A stretch of 64,000 bases of DNA. Source: Phaeobacter sp. 11ANDIMAR09 (lineage in GTDB: Bacteria; Pseudomonadota; Alphaproteobacteria; Rhodobacterales; Rhodobacteraceae). The DNA is taken from contig NZ_LIKT01000015.1 of the NCBI RefSeq assembly GCF_001294455.1, forward strand, positions 41,630-105,629, read 5' to 3'. Under the pieces are notes generated by a model, which saw only the letters and a list, made by a program, of their open reading frames with translations, ran no database searches and was not told the DNA's origin. The translations under genes and the position numbers were made by a program. Of the stretch, positions 1-7,897 are shown one piece after another (position 1 is the first letter of the stretch; each line of letters opens with the position of its first letter).

Positions 1-979
1 TCATGGCAAACATCCCCGCCTCGGGCCGGTGCACCTGCAGGGCCGTTTCCGCCTCCAACCGTCTCGCCAACAACTCTGCACGTCGGCTGAAGCGTTCGCT
101 CATCCCTTTGGAAACAGAGGACCCTTCACGGATCGCCACTTCCGTCATATCCGCGATGAAGGGCTGGTTGCCAAAGAGCATAGTTTCCGAATAGGGCAGC
201 AGCGCGTCGCAGAAGTCCTTGGAGCCAACGCACCAACCGCTGCGGAACCCTGGAGACGCATGGGATTTAGAGATGGAGGACACCGCAATAACTCGTTCGG
301 CATAATCCGGCAGGGACAATGGCGAGACAAATTCTGAGCCTTCAAAAACCAGCTGTTCATAGACTTCATCCGAAAGGATCCAGAAATCGTGAACCCGCGC
401 CAGCTCGCAGAGCTCTATCAGCTCATCCCTGCCTAAGATGGCACCGGTTGGATTGTGGGGACTGGTCAGCAACAGGGCGCGTGTCCGGGGCGTGATTCGA
501 GAGGCAACATCCCTAGCCTGCATGCGAAATCCGTTTTCAGGGTTAAGCGGTACCGGCACTATGGTCGCACCACTGGCAGCGACTACCCCCTCATAGGTGG
601 CATACATAGGATCACCGACCAGCACCTCGTCACCGTGTTGAGCCACCCCCATCATGGCAGCAAACAACGCGGTCTGGGTTCCGGGGAAACACAGAAAATT
701 ATCGGGCTCAAATGCTTGGCCGCGGCTGGCGGTATAGCTGTCGGCCAAGGCTTGGCGCAGATTGAGTTCCCCGCGCCCGTCGGAATAACCGGTTCGACCC
801 GCCCGCATCGCAGCGATGGAACAGTCCATCAATTCCGCAGGAACCGGAACATCGGGCTCGCCGATGGTCATTTCGATAATATCCGCACCTGCTGCCACAC
901 GCGCGCGTGCGGTCAAATGCAAATCCCATTTTGCCCCCCCCAAGGAGGCCAATCGTGACGTCACAGCCGTGGTTTTCAT
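1..979 (-). CDS. PLP-dependent class I/II aminotransferase (3' end cut by window edge)
   Basis: Fold-type I aminotransferase, probably acting on an aspartate- or aromatic-type amino acid; the substrate cannot be read from sequence. The frame starts at the ATG at 979 and runs off the window at base 1, so about 326 residues are seen of the usual 380-400. The N-terminus has the family motif GEPDVPVP near residue 40 and a GYSDGRGE stretch. The PLP-binding lysine is K238 in SISKSHASPGFRSGW, which matches the class I SxSKxxxxxGxRxG signature. It lies downstream of rep on the same strand but is separated from it by a 16-bp inverted repeat, so it is probably its own transcription unit. It has no obvious link to replication and looks like plasmid metabolic cargo. 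Confidence 0.88.
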   Translation of the reverse strand, partial: MKTTAVTSRLASLGGAKWDLHLTARARVAAGADIIEMTIGEPDVPVPAELMDCSIAAMRAGRTGYSDGRGELNLRQALADSYTASRGQAFEPDNFLCFPGTQTALFAAMMGVAQHGDEVLVGDPMYATYEGVVAASGATIVPVPLNPENGFRMQARDVASRITPRTRALLLTSPHNPTGAILGRDELIELCELARVHDFWILSDEVYEQLVFEGSEFVSPLSLPDYAERVIAVSSISKSHASPGFRSGWCVGSKDFCDALLPYSETMLFGNQPFIADMTEVAIREGSSVSKGMSERFSRRAELLARRLEAETALQVHRPEAGMFAM

Positions 980-1055
980 ATCGGTTTCCACCTCATTGAG
1001 CACAAGTCTTGTTTCTGCGGCGACTTTTCAGGTCGGGAATGTTTTCAAGACCAGT

Positions 1056-1095
1056 GCAACCCAGTAATTATTCAAATGCATAATTACTGGGTTGC
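1056..1095. repeat. Perfect 16-bp inverted repeat, 8-base spacer
   Basis: GCAACCCAGTAATTAT (1056-1071) is followed, after TCAAATGC, by its exact reverse complement (1080-1095). It lies between the end of rep and the start of the aminotransferase gene, 77 bases upstream of the latter. There is no T-run on the side expected for a rep terminator and the loop-proximal half is AT-rich. An operator for the aminotransferase promoter or a replicon-specific protein site fits better than an intrinsic terminator, but the role is inferred. Confidence 0.7.
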
Positions 1096-1183
1096 CGGCA
1101 TTCGGCAAGCCCAAATTCACAGGGGCTAGAAACCAGCGCGCCCCATGGCAACCAGTGATAGGAATCCAAAAACCCTGTCGCAC

Positions 1184-1867
1184 TCAGCTGGTCACAAGGA
1201 TGTCGGAAATTTCGGGGTCAATATCACGGCAGGCCGCCAGCAGCCGTGGCTTTAAATGCGACAGAACATAATTGGCATGAAACCGACTGGGGGCTATCAA
1301 AGTAAGCCGAGCCCCTGCCCGTTCGCTACGGTTCAACGCATCTATCCAGGCGGTATAGATAGCGGGATCGTCCCGATGCAAAATGGCCTTGGCAAGGCTC
1401 CATTCGTTGCCATCGCTCAGATCTGGTGCAGCAGCAACCTGTCCGGTGCGCAGAGGCACCACATTGGTTGGCTCAGTTTCCTGACCATTCATCCGATGTT
1501 CAAAGTCAGGGCCGACATGTGCCCAGACGGTACGAGTATCCTCGTGGATGCGATCCAAGTCCAGCCCGTGTTCGCTAACCCTGCCTCTTACCCCTTGCCG
1601 TTTGACGATCAACCAGCCCATGGCGCGCAGCTTGGCCATCTCGCGCTTGACAGTGCGTTCATCAACCGTCCAGAGCCGGGCAATTTCACGCTGACCAACT
1701 GCCAGCTCATTGCGGGACCAATTGTAACGGGCGGTGACCAGAGTCATGAACCGAAGAACCAGTTTCTGCGATGCCTTTGGCTGTGACAGAGCAAAGGCAC
1801 CTAGGGCGGTCAGAATGTCGTACTTCACTACCGACGCATGTCGCCCGGCGGGTCGTTGCACCTGCAT
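1184..1867 (-). CDS. DnaA-like plasmid replication initiator
   Basis: Initiator of the Roseobacter DnaA-like replicon type, expected to bind the adjacent origin and open it. It has 227 residues. The N-terminal half (about 15-110) looks like a winged-helix DNA-binding region, with RYNWSRNELAVGQREIARLW and WTVDERTVKREMAKLRAMGW. After a linker, residues about 148-227 resemble DnaA domain I, the helicase/DiaA-contact domain, with a W..AKAIL....D..IYTAWID core, then a LTLIAPSRFHANYVLSHL segment. No AAA+ Walker motifs are present, so it is not a chromosomal DnaA. The start is the ATG at 1867, preceded by GAAGGA. It sits divergent to parA across a 612-base intergenic region, the usual position for the origin. 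Family naming rests on domain order and context; a homology search would settle the subtype. Confidence 0.75.
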   Translation of the reverse strand: MQVQRPAGRHASVVKYDILTALGAFALSQPKASQKLVLRFMTLVTARYNWSRNELAVGQREIARLWTVDERTVKREMAKLRAMGWLIVKRQGVRGRVSEHGLDLDRIHEDTRTVWAHVGPDFEHRMNGQETEPTNVVPLRTGQVAAAPDLSDGNEWSLAKAILHRDDPAIYTAWIDALNRSERAGARLTLIAPSRFHANYVLSHLKPRLLAACRDIDPEISDILVTS

Positions 1868-2139
1868 GGCTCTTTTGGTCCTTCTAGATCTACCCTGCCC
1901 ATTGTGAAATGGTTTGATCCCAGCCTGGCTTCATATGCAAAGCCAGAATTAAGATTCAGGGTCGGCTGCCTCAGTCTTTCGGGTTGTTCCCGATTTACGT
2001 TGGCTCCTACTGCAGGAAACTCAACGCTCTTTACTCAATGTAGATGATTTGCGTCCTTGGGGTCGATTCTGTCAAGCACTGAGTTGTTTCAGCCTCTGAT
2101 CCAATTCCAAAATAATGATAGAAATTTGGTATCAATGGT

Positions 2140-2189
2140 ATTGGGGGACATCCTGGATGTCACCTTAATGGTGAAAAATGTCCCCCAAT
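2140..2189. repeat. Nested inverted repeats in the putative origin
   Basis: Outer arms ATTGGGGGACAT (2140-2151) and ATGTCCCCCAAT (2178-2189) are perfect complements 26 bases apart. Inside them lies a second dyad, TCACC-TTAAT-GGTGA (2160-2174). Each outer arm contains the half-site TGTCCCC/GGGGACA that also builds the 16-bp palindromes of this replicon, here with the half-sites spread apart. It could be a Rep or ParB operator, or an origin hairpin. Confidence 0.7.
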
Positions 2190-2343
2190 GGGTGGGGGTT
2201 TGCTGTAGGCTGTCACCCTATATTTGGCGCCGCGCCCCGTCTTTGGCCCATCCTTTCGCAAGAGAGAATGGATCGGACTTGCAGGCGAATCGCGAATCAC
2301 AGGAACCCCCTGCCCTGTTGAAATTATGGCCTTTTCTGTACTG

Positions 2344-2359
2344 TGTCCCCGCGGGGACA
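2344..2359. promoter_or_regulatory. parS-like palindrome, copy 1
   Basis: Exact 16-bp palindrome TGTCCCCGCGGGGACA, 121 bases upstream of the parA start. Its repetition around parAB suggests a ParB-binding centromere site; a ParA/ParB autoregulatory operator is possible at this copy. Confidence 0.7.
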
Positions 2360-2479
2360 GGACGCTTTTTTTCAGGATAATAGGTTTTGCGTTTTTTGCA
2401 ATTACGGCGTAAATGAGTATTGAGGAAAAATTAGCGTCCTGTGCAAAGGGCGAGATACAGCGAAAAGCGAGCGACAGTC

Positions 2480-3784
2480 ATGTTCACCCATGAAGACCTG
2501 GCAAAGTTACAGGCCCAATCTTTGAAAATGCAGAGCTGGATTCGACAGCAAACCTTCTCTCCCGAGATGGAAAAGACCCTGCGGCGGTTCTCCAGCTGGG
2601 AAGTGGCCGAACTGATCTTTAAAGTGAACCAATCCACGTTGCGTGGACGGCTTGCGGCGGATCCCTCGCTGCCACAGGGGCATGTAGAAGAGGACGGTCG
2701 TCAGCGCTGGTATTCGTTGGAAGAGATTAACGAGCTGCGTCGACGCATCAAGATCAATCGCAAGAGCCTGATGCCGCCACGCCCCGAAGGTAAGCGCGCC
2801 CTGCGGGTGGCGATCTCCAACTTCAAAGGTGGTGCAGGCAAATCCACAGTGGCATTGCATTTTGCCCATGCTGCTGCTCTGGATGGCTATCGGGTTCTCT
2901 GTGTGGATTTTGATCCGCAAGCGACGCTGTCACATTCCATGGGGCTGAGTGATGTGACCGAGGACTATACGGTCTGGGGCATCATGGCGCGGGATCTGGT
3001 GCGCGAAACTGAGCGGATGAATGCCTCGACCCGCGGGGCTGAGACGGGGGCCGCCCTGCCCGAGCGCGTTCTGCCCGAGGCCATCACCGGGATGGGTTTG
3101 CAGGATCTGCGCATCAACGATTTCATCAAACCGACCAGTTGGCCAACCATTGATCTGGTGCCAAGCTGCGCCAATGCTGCTTTCGTTGAATTCGCCAGCG
3201 CCCAGTACCGTCATCTTAATCCCGAGTGGTCCTTCTTTGCGGCTGTGTCGCGCTACCTCGATCAGGTCTCGGCAGATGATTACGACATGATCATTTTTGA
3301 TTGCCCCCCCGCCATTGGCTACCAGTCGATGAATGCGGTCTTTGCCGCCGACATGCTCTATATCCCTTCGGGGCCGGGGTACTGGGAATACGATTCGACC
3401 ACCTCTTTTATTGGACAGCTGTCGGAGGCGCTGGAGGATCTATCGGCTTTCAACGGTGTTGTCCCCGCGGGGACATTCACCCTGCCGAAGGCGTTCCTCG
3501 ATGTGCGGTTCCTGTTGACCCGATATGAGAGCGGCAATGATTTGCACCGTGCCATGCGCGATGCCTTTATCAAAGTCTTTGACGGCCGCATGGCGGACCA
3601 CCCAATCGAAATGACCCGCGCCGTCGAACAATCCGGGCGGTTCCTCAGTTCGATCTACGAGATCGACTACCGCGATATGACACGCGAAACCTGGCGCCGG
3701 GCACGGGCCTCCTTTGATCAGGCCTATGAAGAATTCAAAGGCTACGCCGCTGAGGCCTGGGACAAGATGGAGGATAGATCATGA
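2480..3784 (+). CDS. parA: ParA-family partition ATPase
   Basis: Type Ia partition ATPase that segregates the replicon together with ParB. It has 434 residues from the ATG at 2480; a GTG at 2441 in the same frame is possible but has no better ribosome site. Residues 1-95 form the extra N-terminal DNA-binding region typical of type Ia ParA/RepA proteins, with a MerR/HTH-like stretch SSWEVAELIFKVNQSTLRGR. The deviant Walker A is KGGAGKST at residues 116-123. The following CVDFDPQATLS and the IIFDCPPAIGY Walker B region are intact. The stop overlaps the parB start (ATGA). A perfect parS-like palindrome lies inside the gene at 3460-3475. Confidence 0.93.
   Translation: MFTHEDLAKLQAQSLKMQSWIRQQTFSPEMEKTLRRFSSWEVAELIFKVNQSTLRGRLAADPSLPQGHVEEDGRQRWYSLEEINELRRRIKINRKSLMPPRPEGKRALRVAISNFKGGAGKSTVALHFAHAAALDGYRVLCVDFDPQATLSHSMGLSDVTEDYTVWGIMARDLVRETERMNASTRGAETGAALPERVLPEAITGMGLQDLRINDFIKPTSWPTIDLVPSCANAAFVEFASAQYRHLNPEWSFFAAVSRYLDQVSADDYDMIIFDCPPAIGYQSMNAVFAADMLYIPSGPGYWEYDSTTSFIGQLSEALEDLSAFNGVVPAGTFTLPKAFLDVRFLLTRYESGNDLHRAMRDAFIKVFDGRMADHPIEMTRAVEQSGRFLSSIYEIDYRDMTRETWRRARASFDQAYEEFKGYAAEAWDKMEDRS
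3460..3475. promoter_or_regulatory. parS-like palindrome, copy 2 (inside parA)
   Basis: TGTCCCCGCGGGGACA occurs within parA, around codons 327-332. Survival of a perfect palindrome inside coding sequence suggests selection on the DNA as well as on the protein. Confidence 0.65.
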
Positions 3785-4914
3785 GCAAACGCCGCGTCTT
3801 TGATATCAACTTCCCTTCGGATCCTGCGCCGCAGGCTGCCCCTGCCCCGGAGCCTGCGGGCAAGGAGACTTCGCCTGCGCCTGAAAGTCGGCGTGGTCCC
3901 ATGGCCACTGCGATCACCGAAAACGCCGCAGCCTTGAAGGCGCGTGCTGCGACTGAGCAGAATATTCGGGCTGAAAACGACCGGCTGGCGCATGAGTTTG
4001 TGCGTCTGAAAAAACTGGGGCTGGTGGTAGACCGTATTCCTTTGGACAAAATCTCGACCAGCAAACTGGTGCGTGACCGGGCGACCTCGCGCGATCCGGA
4101 ACTGGAGGAGCTGCAGGCTTCGATCCGCAGTATTGGCCTGTCGAACCCGATCCGGGTCGAAGAGGATGCCGAGGGCAGCTATCAGCTGGTTCAGGGGTTC
4201 CGCCGCCTGTCGGCCTATCGCGCGCTTTACGCCGAAACCGGTGATACCGAATTCGCCGCGATCCCCGCGGGACTGATCGCCAAGGGCGAGGATCTTAAGG
4301 GGCTGTATCGCCGGATGGTAGATGAAAACCTGGTGCGGCGCGATATCTCCTTTGCAGAAATGGCGCAGCTGGCGCTCTCTTATGCGCAGGACCCGGATAC
4401 GGATTGTGAGCTGGTTGCGGATGCTGTGGCGCATCTCTATGCCTCCGCTGGGCGGCAAAAACGCAGCTACATTCGCCATTTTGCTGATCTTCTGGAAATG
4501 ATCGGCGAAGGGCTGCAGTATGCGGAAACCATTCCGCGGGCATTGGGATTGGATCTGAAGAAGCGGCTGTCCGAAGACGAGAGCCAGGTGGCGCAGCTGA
4601 ACAGGGTGTTGCAAACCACCCCCTGCCCCGATGCAGAGGCCGAAATTGATCTGCTGCGTGGGTTTCTTGCGGGCACCTTAGAGGCAGAGGATGGGGGGAG
4701 CAGCGCCACGTCCGGCTCAGACAGGGTCAAGACTGGCGTGGCCAAAACCACCCTGCGCTGTGCGTTGCCTGCAGGGACTGTGCGGTGCCAGGCGCGCGAT
4801 GGTAGAATTGAACTTGCCATGGAACGCGACTTTTCAGTGATTGATCGCTATCGGTTGGAGGCGGCAATATCTGCCTTTTTTGCCGCCCTGGAAGAGGACG
4901 AGCCGAAGGACTAA
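3781..4914 (+). CDS. parB: ParB-family centromere-binding protein
   Basis: Binds parS and loads ParA-dependent segregation. It has 377 residues. The region around 85-200 carries the ParB/Sulfiredoxin-like N-domain with ELQASIRSIGLSNPIRV, the CTP/nuclease-fold motif QGFRRLSAYRAL, and the following LYRRMVDENLVRRDISFAEM. A helical DNA-binding region continues to about residue 250 and a short C-terminal dimerisation region ends the protein. Residues 1-45 are Pro/Ala-rich and disordered. The start overlaps the parA stop by four bases, so the two are translationally coupled. A strong hairpin follows 22 bases after the stop. Confidence 0.92.
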   Translation: MSKRRVFDINFPSDPAPQAAPAPEPAGKETSPAPESRRGPMATAITENAAALKARAATEQNIRAENDRLAHEFVRLKKLGLVVDRIPLDKISTSKLVRDRATSRDPELEELQASIRSIGLSNPIRVEEDAEGSYQLVQGFRRLSAYRALYAETGDTEFAAIPAGLIAKGEDLKGLYRRMVDENLVRRDISFAEMAQLALSYAQDPDTDCELVADAVAHLYASAGRQKRSYIRHFADLLEMIGEGLQYAETIPRALGLDLKKRLSEDESQVAQLNRVLQTTPCPDAEAEIDLLRGFLAGTLEAEDGGSSATSGSDRVKTGVAKTTLRCALPAGTVRCQARDGRIELAMERDFSVIDRYRLEAAISAFFAALEEDEPKD

Positions 4915-4936
4915 TCGTTTTGATCTTAGGCAAAGC

Positions 4937-4968
4937 ATAAGGGCTGTCCCTGCGGGGACAGCCCTTAT
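4937..4968 (+). terminator. parAB hairpin, 14-bp perfect stem
   Basis: ATAAGGGCTGTCCC (4937-4950), loop TGCG, then the exact complement (4955-4968), followed by TTCATTTC. It lies between the convergent parB and YceI-OmpA genes and probably terminates both. Its core is a one-base variant of the parS-like palindrome, so one sequence may serve as both terminator and ParB site. Confidence 0.8.
4945..4960. promoter_or_regulatory. parS-like palindrome, copy 3 (one mismatch)
   Basis: TGTCCCTGCGGGGACA differs from the other copies by C to T at position 7. It forms the centre of the parAB terminator hairpin. Confidence 0.55.
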
Positions 4969-4994
4969 TTCATTTCAAAGCGGGTCACTCGAAA

Positions 4995-6035
4995 TCAGTT
5001 CAGAACCTTGAAGGCGATGCGTCGGTTCTTGGCGCGGTTCTGCGCGGTGTCATTGGGAACTAATGGAATGGATTCACCATAGCCAACGGATTGTAGACGC
5101 TGTTGCGCGATCCCTTTATTCGACAGATACCGGACCACAGAGTTTGCGCGTTTCTGGCTGAGGCGGGTGTTTGAGGCCGCGCTGCCCTTGTCATCGGTAT
5201 GACCGCCGACTTCGATCACCATGTCTGGACAGCGGCTGACGATATCAAACAGGCCATCCAGAAAATCGACAGATTTTTGATCCAGCCGTGAGGTTCCCGG
5301 TGCAAAATTGACGCTGCGACTACGCGACAAAATATCAAATCGCCCAAGACAGGCTTCACGACTGAAATCGCCTGTGGCCTCCAGGGCCGCTGTGCTGCCT
5401 GTATTGGTAGGGGCTGCCAGCACCGGTGTGCCAGGCGCCCGACGATCAAAGGCCAGGTTCAGGTTCACAATGCCAAGCGGCGTGATCGTGACATTGGCCG
5501 CTTCCTGCAACTTGTCGCGGCCACCCATCAGGTTGAAATCCTCAAGCTGAAGAATGACTGGATTGAGGGTGGATATGTTGATCCGGTCATTGCTGACCAA
5601 AGTGACGGCGACCTCTGCTTCCAGTTCAACCTCGACACCATGTAGCGACAGGGTCACCGGCAGCGTGATCACCTTGCGTCGCAGGCTGGGCAAATCCTGC
5701 AGCGGGACAGGATCGAGAACAGCGGTCACTGTGGCCTCAGGGAAGGTGAAAGTCTCAAAAAACAAAAACCGCATGCGCACGTTGCGCAGGTCGATTTTTG
5801 TATCTACGGAATCCAATGCGATCACCAGCTGAGCAATGCCACGTTCGGTGATTTGGCCACTTATGGCTGCAAATCGGCTGGTTTCCGCGACCTTGTCCTT
5901 TTTGACAGAGAGGAAGGTGATGGCTGAGGCATCAGGGTCCAATTGCCATCCATGTTCAAAGGGATCCGCAGCCAGGGCTGGCTGGGTGAACAGCAAGAAG
6001 AGGATGAGGAATGGGCGAAGAAATTGGCGTAACAT
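4995..6035 (-). CDS. YceI-like domain / OmpA C-terminal domain fusion, secreted
   Basis: Predicted periplasmic or outer-membrane-attached protein of 346 residues from the ATG at 6035; an in-frame upstream extension to 6335 lacks a signal peptide at its own N-terminus. Residues 1-22 are a Sec signal (ends QPALAADPF). Residues about 30-195 resemble the YceI lipocalin-like fold (WQLDPDASAITFLSVKK, SVDTKIDLRN, FPEATVTAVL), which in known members holds isoprenoid-type lipids. Residues about 235-346 are an OmpA peptidoglycan-binding domain, with VIEVGGHTDDKGS, LSQKRANSV and NRAKNRRIAFKV. The combination suggests a peptidoglycan-tethered lipid-binding protein. Transcribed convergently with parB. Confidence 0.82.
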   Translation of the reverse strand: MLRQFLRPFLILFLLFTQPALAADPFEHGWQLDPDASAITFLSVKKDKVAETSRFAAISGQITERGIAQLVIALDSVDTKIDLRNVRMRFLFFETFTFPEATVTAVLDPVPLQDLPSLRRKVITLPVTLSLHGVEVELEAEVAVTLVSNDRINISTLNPVILQLEDFNLMGGRDKLQEAANVTITPLGIVNLNLAFDRRAPGTPVLAAPTNTGSTAALEATGDFSREACLGRFDILSRSRSVNFAPGTSRLDQKSVDFLDGLFDIVSRCPDMVIEVGGHTDDKGSAASNTRLSQKRANSVVRYLSNKGIAQQRLQSVGYGESIPLVPNDTAQNRAKNRRIAFKVLN

Positions 6036-6180
6036 GGCAAAATACTCATACAAGAATGATGAACTAGGGTAGCCTCGACTTAGGGCCGGGTTTGGGCTCT
6101 TCTCTTGATTAACGAAAATCCTAGGGAAAAATGCAAGTATTGCGTAGCCTCGGCCAAATAAATGCCAAGCGTTCGTTGGG

Positions 6181-6196
6181 TGTCCCCGCGGGGACA
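6181..6196. promoter_or_regulatory. parS-like palindrome, copy 4
   Basis: Exact TGTCCCCGCGGGGACA in the intergenic region between the divergent YceI-OmpA and caspase genes, 21 bases before the latter's GTG start. It is either an outlying parS or a repressor site for these promoters. Confidence 0.62.
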
Positions 6197-6216
6197 GATA
6201 TTGGAGTATTACTGTA

Positions 6217-7734
6217 GTGACTGGTTTTTTGGCCAAGGGCCTGTTCCATCTTTTCATCGTTGCCACGCTTTTGTCAGCTCCGGCGCGGGCTTTTGCAGAG
6301 GAGCACAATCGCCGCCTGGCCCTGGTCATTGGCAATGCGTCCTACGGAAGTGTGTCTGCGCTGGATAATCCTGCCAATGATGCGCGGATGATTTCAACAA
6401 CTCTCCAGGATATCGGTTTTACCGTCACCATGGCGGTGGACCTGAGCCAGATCGAAATGAAACGTGCCATTGCCCAGTTCGGCCGCGATCTGCGCGCCGC
6501 AGGCGAGGAGGCCACGGGGTTGTTCTATTACGCTGGGCACGGAGTTCAGAGCTTTGGCAACAACTACCTTTTGCCGGTTGATGTCACCCTGTCCGATGCC
6601 GCGGATCTGGATTTGATGGCGGTTGAAGCACAATCCGTGTTGCGTCAGATGGCGTCAGCGCGCAACCGCACCAATCTGGTGATCCTGGATGCCTGCCGCA
6701 ACAATCCCTTTGAGGACGTCCCGGATCTGAATCAAAGTGGTTTGGCGGAGATGAAGGCCCCAACGGGAACTTTTCTGGCCTATGCCACGGCCCCGGGCAG
6801 CGTTGCTTTGGACGGGCAGGGTGAGAACAGCCCCTTTACCCAGGCGCTGGTCAAACACATCACCCGACCAGGACAGCCGGTGGAACAGGCCTTTAAGGAG
6901 GTGCGCCGTGAGGTGTTAGCTCAGAGTGCCGGATTGCAAACTCCCTGGGATACCTCTTCTTTGGTGAGTGATTTTATGTTCGTCACAGCGCCTGAGCGCC
7001 CTATTCTGACGGCAGCCGAAACCGAAGAACTGCAGCTCTGGCGCTCGGTTCGTGCGACACGGGATCCGGTCCAGCTCATGCTCTTCCTGCGGGGCTACCC
7101 CGAAAGCGCTTATGCCGAAGAAGCCCGCGCCATGCTGGCAGAGGTCATGGCGGAGGAACTGTCTGTTGGGGCTCCGGCACCAGAGACATCCGCGCTGGCA
7201 TCGACGGTTCCGGATGAAGCAGAAACGGCGCTTTTTAAGGCGGCGCAGGAGGACGGGTCTGTGACCGCCTATGAGGCCTATCTGCAAAGCTTCCCCGAGG
7301 GGACATATGCAGAAATCGCAATGACGGAAATTGCGGCCTTGCAGGCGGGGCAAAGCACGGATCCGATTGGAGAGGGGGTAGCGCCAGTTGCTGAGGCGCC
7401 CAGTCCGGACCCCGGACCTGCGCCACGGCAACAAGAGGCGGGACCCGTGACCTATGCCAGCCCACTGGTGTCAGAGTTGAGTCAGATCAGCGGGCTGAGC
7501 CTTGCAGAGATAATTGAACAGGCTCCGATGTTTCCCCCGATCGAGGGGTTGCCGGAAAGCTATTGGAAAACTCAGACCTGCAGCTCCTGTCATCAATGGA
7601 ACAGGGACCGGCTGTGTGAGCAGGCTAATACCTATCTCAGCCTGAACATGCAGCGCTCGCTGAACAAACAACACCCCTTTGGCGGGGTGATGAAGCGGAG
7701 CCTGAAGTCCTGGGCTGCCGGTGGCTGCCAATAG
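6217..7734 (+). CDS. Secreted caspase-fold (C14) protein with C-terminal CxxCH domain
   Basis: Predicted extracytoplasmic cysteine peptidase of 505 residues with a GTG start. Residues 1-27 form a signal peptide ending APARAFA. The caspase p20-like domain (about 30-270) has the catalytic pair H108 (YYAGHGVQ) and C160 (ILDACRNNPF). A linker region (about 270-430) has short tandem helical segments of the type EFLRGYPESAYAEEA and YEAYLQSFPEGTYAEIA. The last 75 residues hold CSSCH at 455-459, a further Cys in RLC and a terminal Cys, so they could bind haem c or zinc. The substrate is unknown. It is preceded by a parS-like palindrome and stands between the partition genes and the Tol-like operon. 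Confidence 0.85.
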   Translation: MTGFLAKGLFHLFIVATLLSAPARAFAEEHNRRLALVIGNASYGSVSALDNPANDARMISTTLQDIGFTVTMAVDLSQIEMKRAIAQFGRDLRAAGEEATGLFYYAGHGVQSFGNNYLLPVDVTLSDAADLDLMAVEAQSVLRQMASARNRTNLVILDACRNNPFEDVPDLNQSGLAEMKAPTGTFLAYATAPGSVALDGQGENSPFTQALVKHITRPGQPVEQAFKEVRREVLAQSAGLQTPWDTSSLVSDFMFVTAPERPILTAAETEELQLWRSVRATRDPVQLMLFLRGYPESAYAEEARAMLAEVMAEELSVGAPAPETSALASTVPDEAETALFKAAQEDGSVTAYEAYLQSFPEGTYAEIAMTEIAALQAGQSTDPIGEGVAPVAEAPSPDPGPAPRQQEAGPVTYASPLVSELSQISGLSLAEIIEQAPMFPPIEGLPESYWKTQTCSSCHQWNRDRLCEQANTYLSLNMQRSLNKQHPFGGVMKRSLKSWAAGGCQ

Positions 7735-7846
7735 TTTGAAGGGCTAAGACAGAACCGGCTTGGCGTGCCCTAAGCCGTACCTTTGGTCCATCCGAGGTTC
7801 CGGAAGAAAAGGGGGGCTCCCGCCTAAGATTGTGCACTCAAAGATT

Positions 7847-7890
7847 GCCCAATCTCAGTTGGGCCCGGCAGCTTGCCATGGGCAAGCTGC
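7847..7890. terminator. Tandem hairpins between convergent genes
   Basis: Two small hairpins lie in the gap between the caspase gene and the TonB-like gene: GCCCAA-tctcag-TTGGGC (7847-7864) and GCAGCTTGCC-ATG-GGCAAGCTGC (7868-7890). Neither has a strong T-run. Convergent placement makes a bidirectional terminator the likeliest role. Confidence 0.5.
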
Positions 7891-7897
7891 AGTGGCT

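Larger units (their letters stand above)
1868..2479. promoter_or_regulatory. rep-parA intergenic region, putative replication origin
   Basis: A 612-base non-coding stretch between the divergent rep and parA genes. It holds a nested dyad (2140-2189), a 7-base tandem duplication GCGAATC (2285-2298), one copy of the parS-like palindrome (2344-2359) and an AT-rich segment (about 2361-2435) just before parA that could be an unwinding element. No set of clear iterons or consensus DnaA boxes was found by eye. Assigning it as origin is inference from position and dyad content. Confidence 0.55.

Noticed and set aside
4995..6335. Longer start (6335) for the YceI-OmpA protein
   Set aside because: The extra 100 residues run through the intergenic region and the parS-like site and would bury a clear signal peptide; the ATG at 6035 is used instead.
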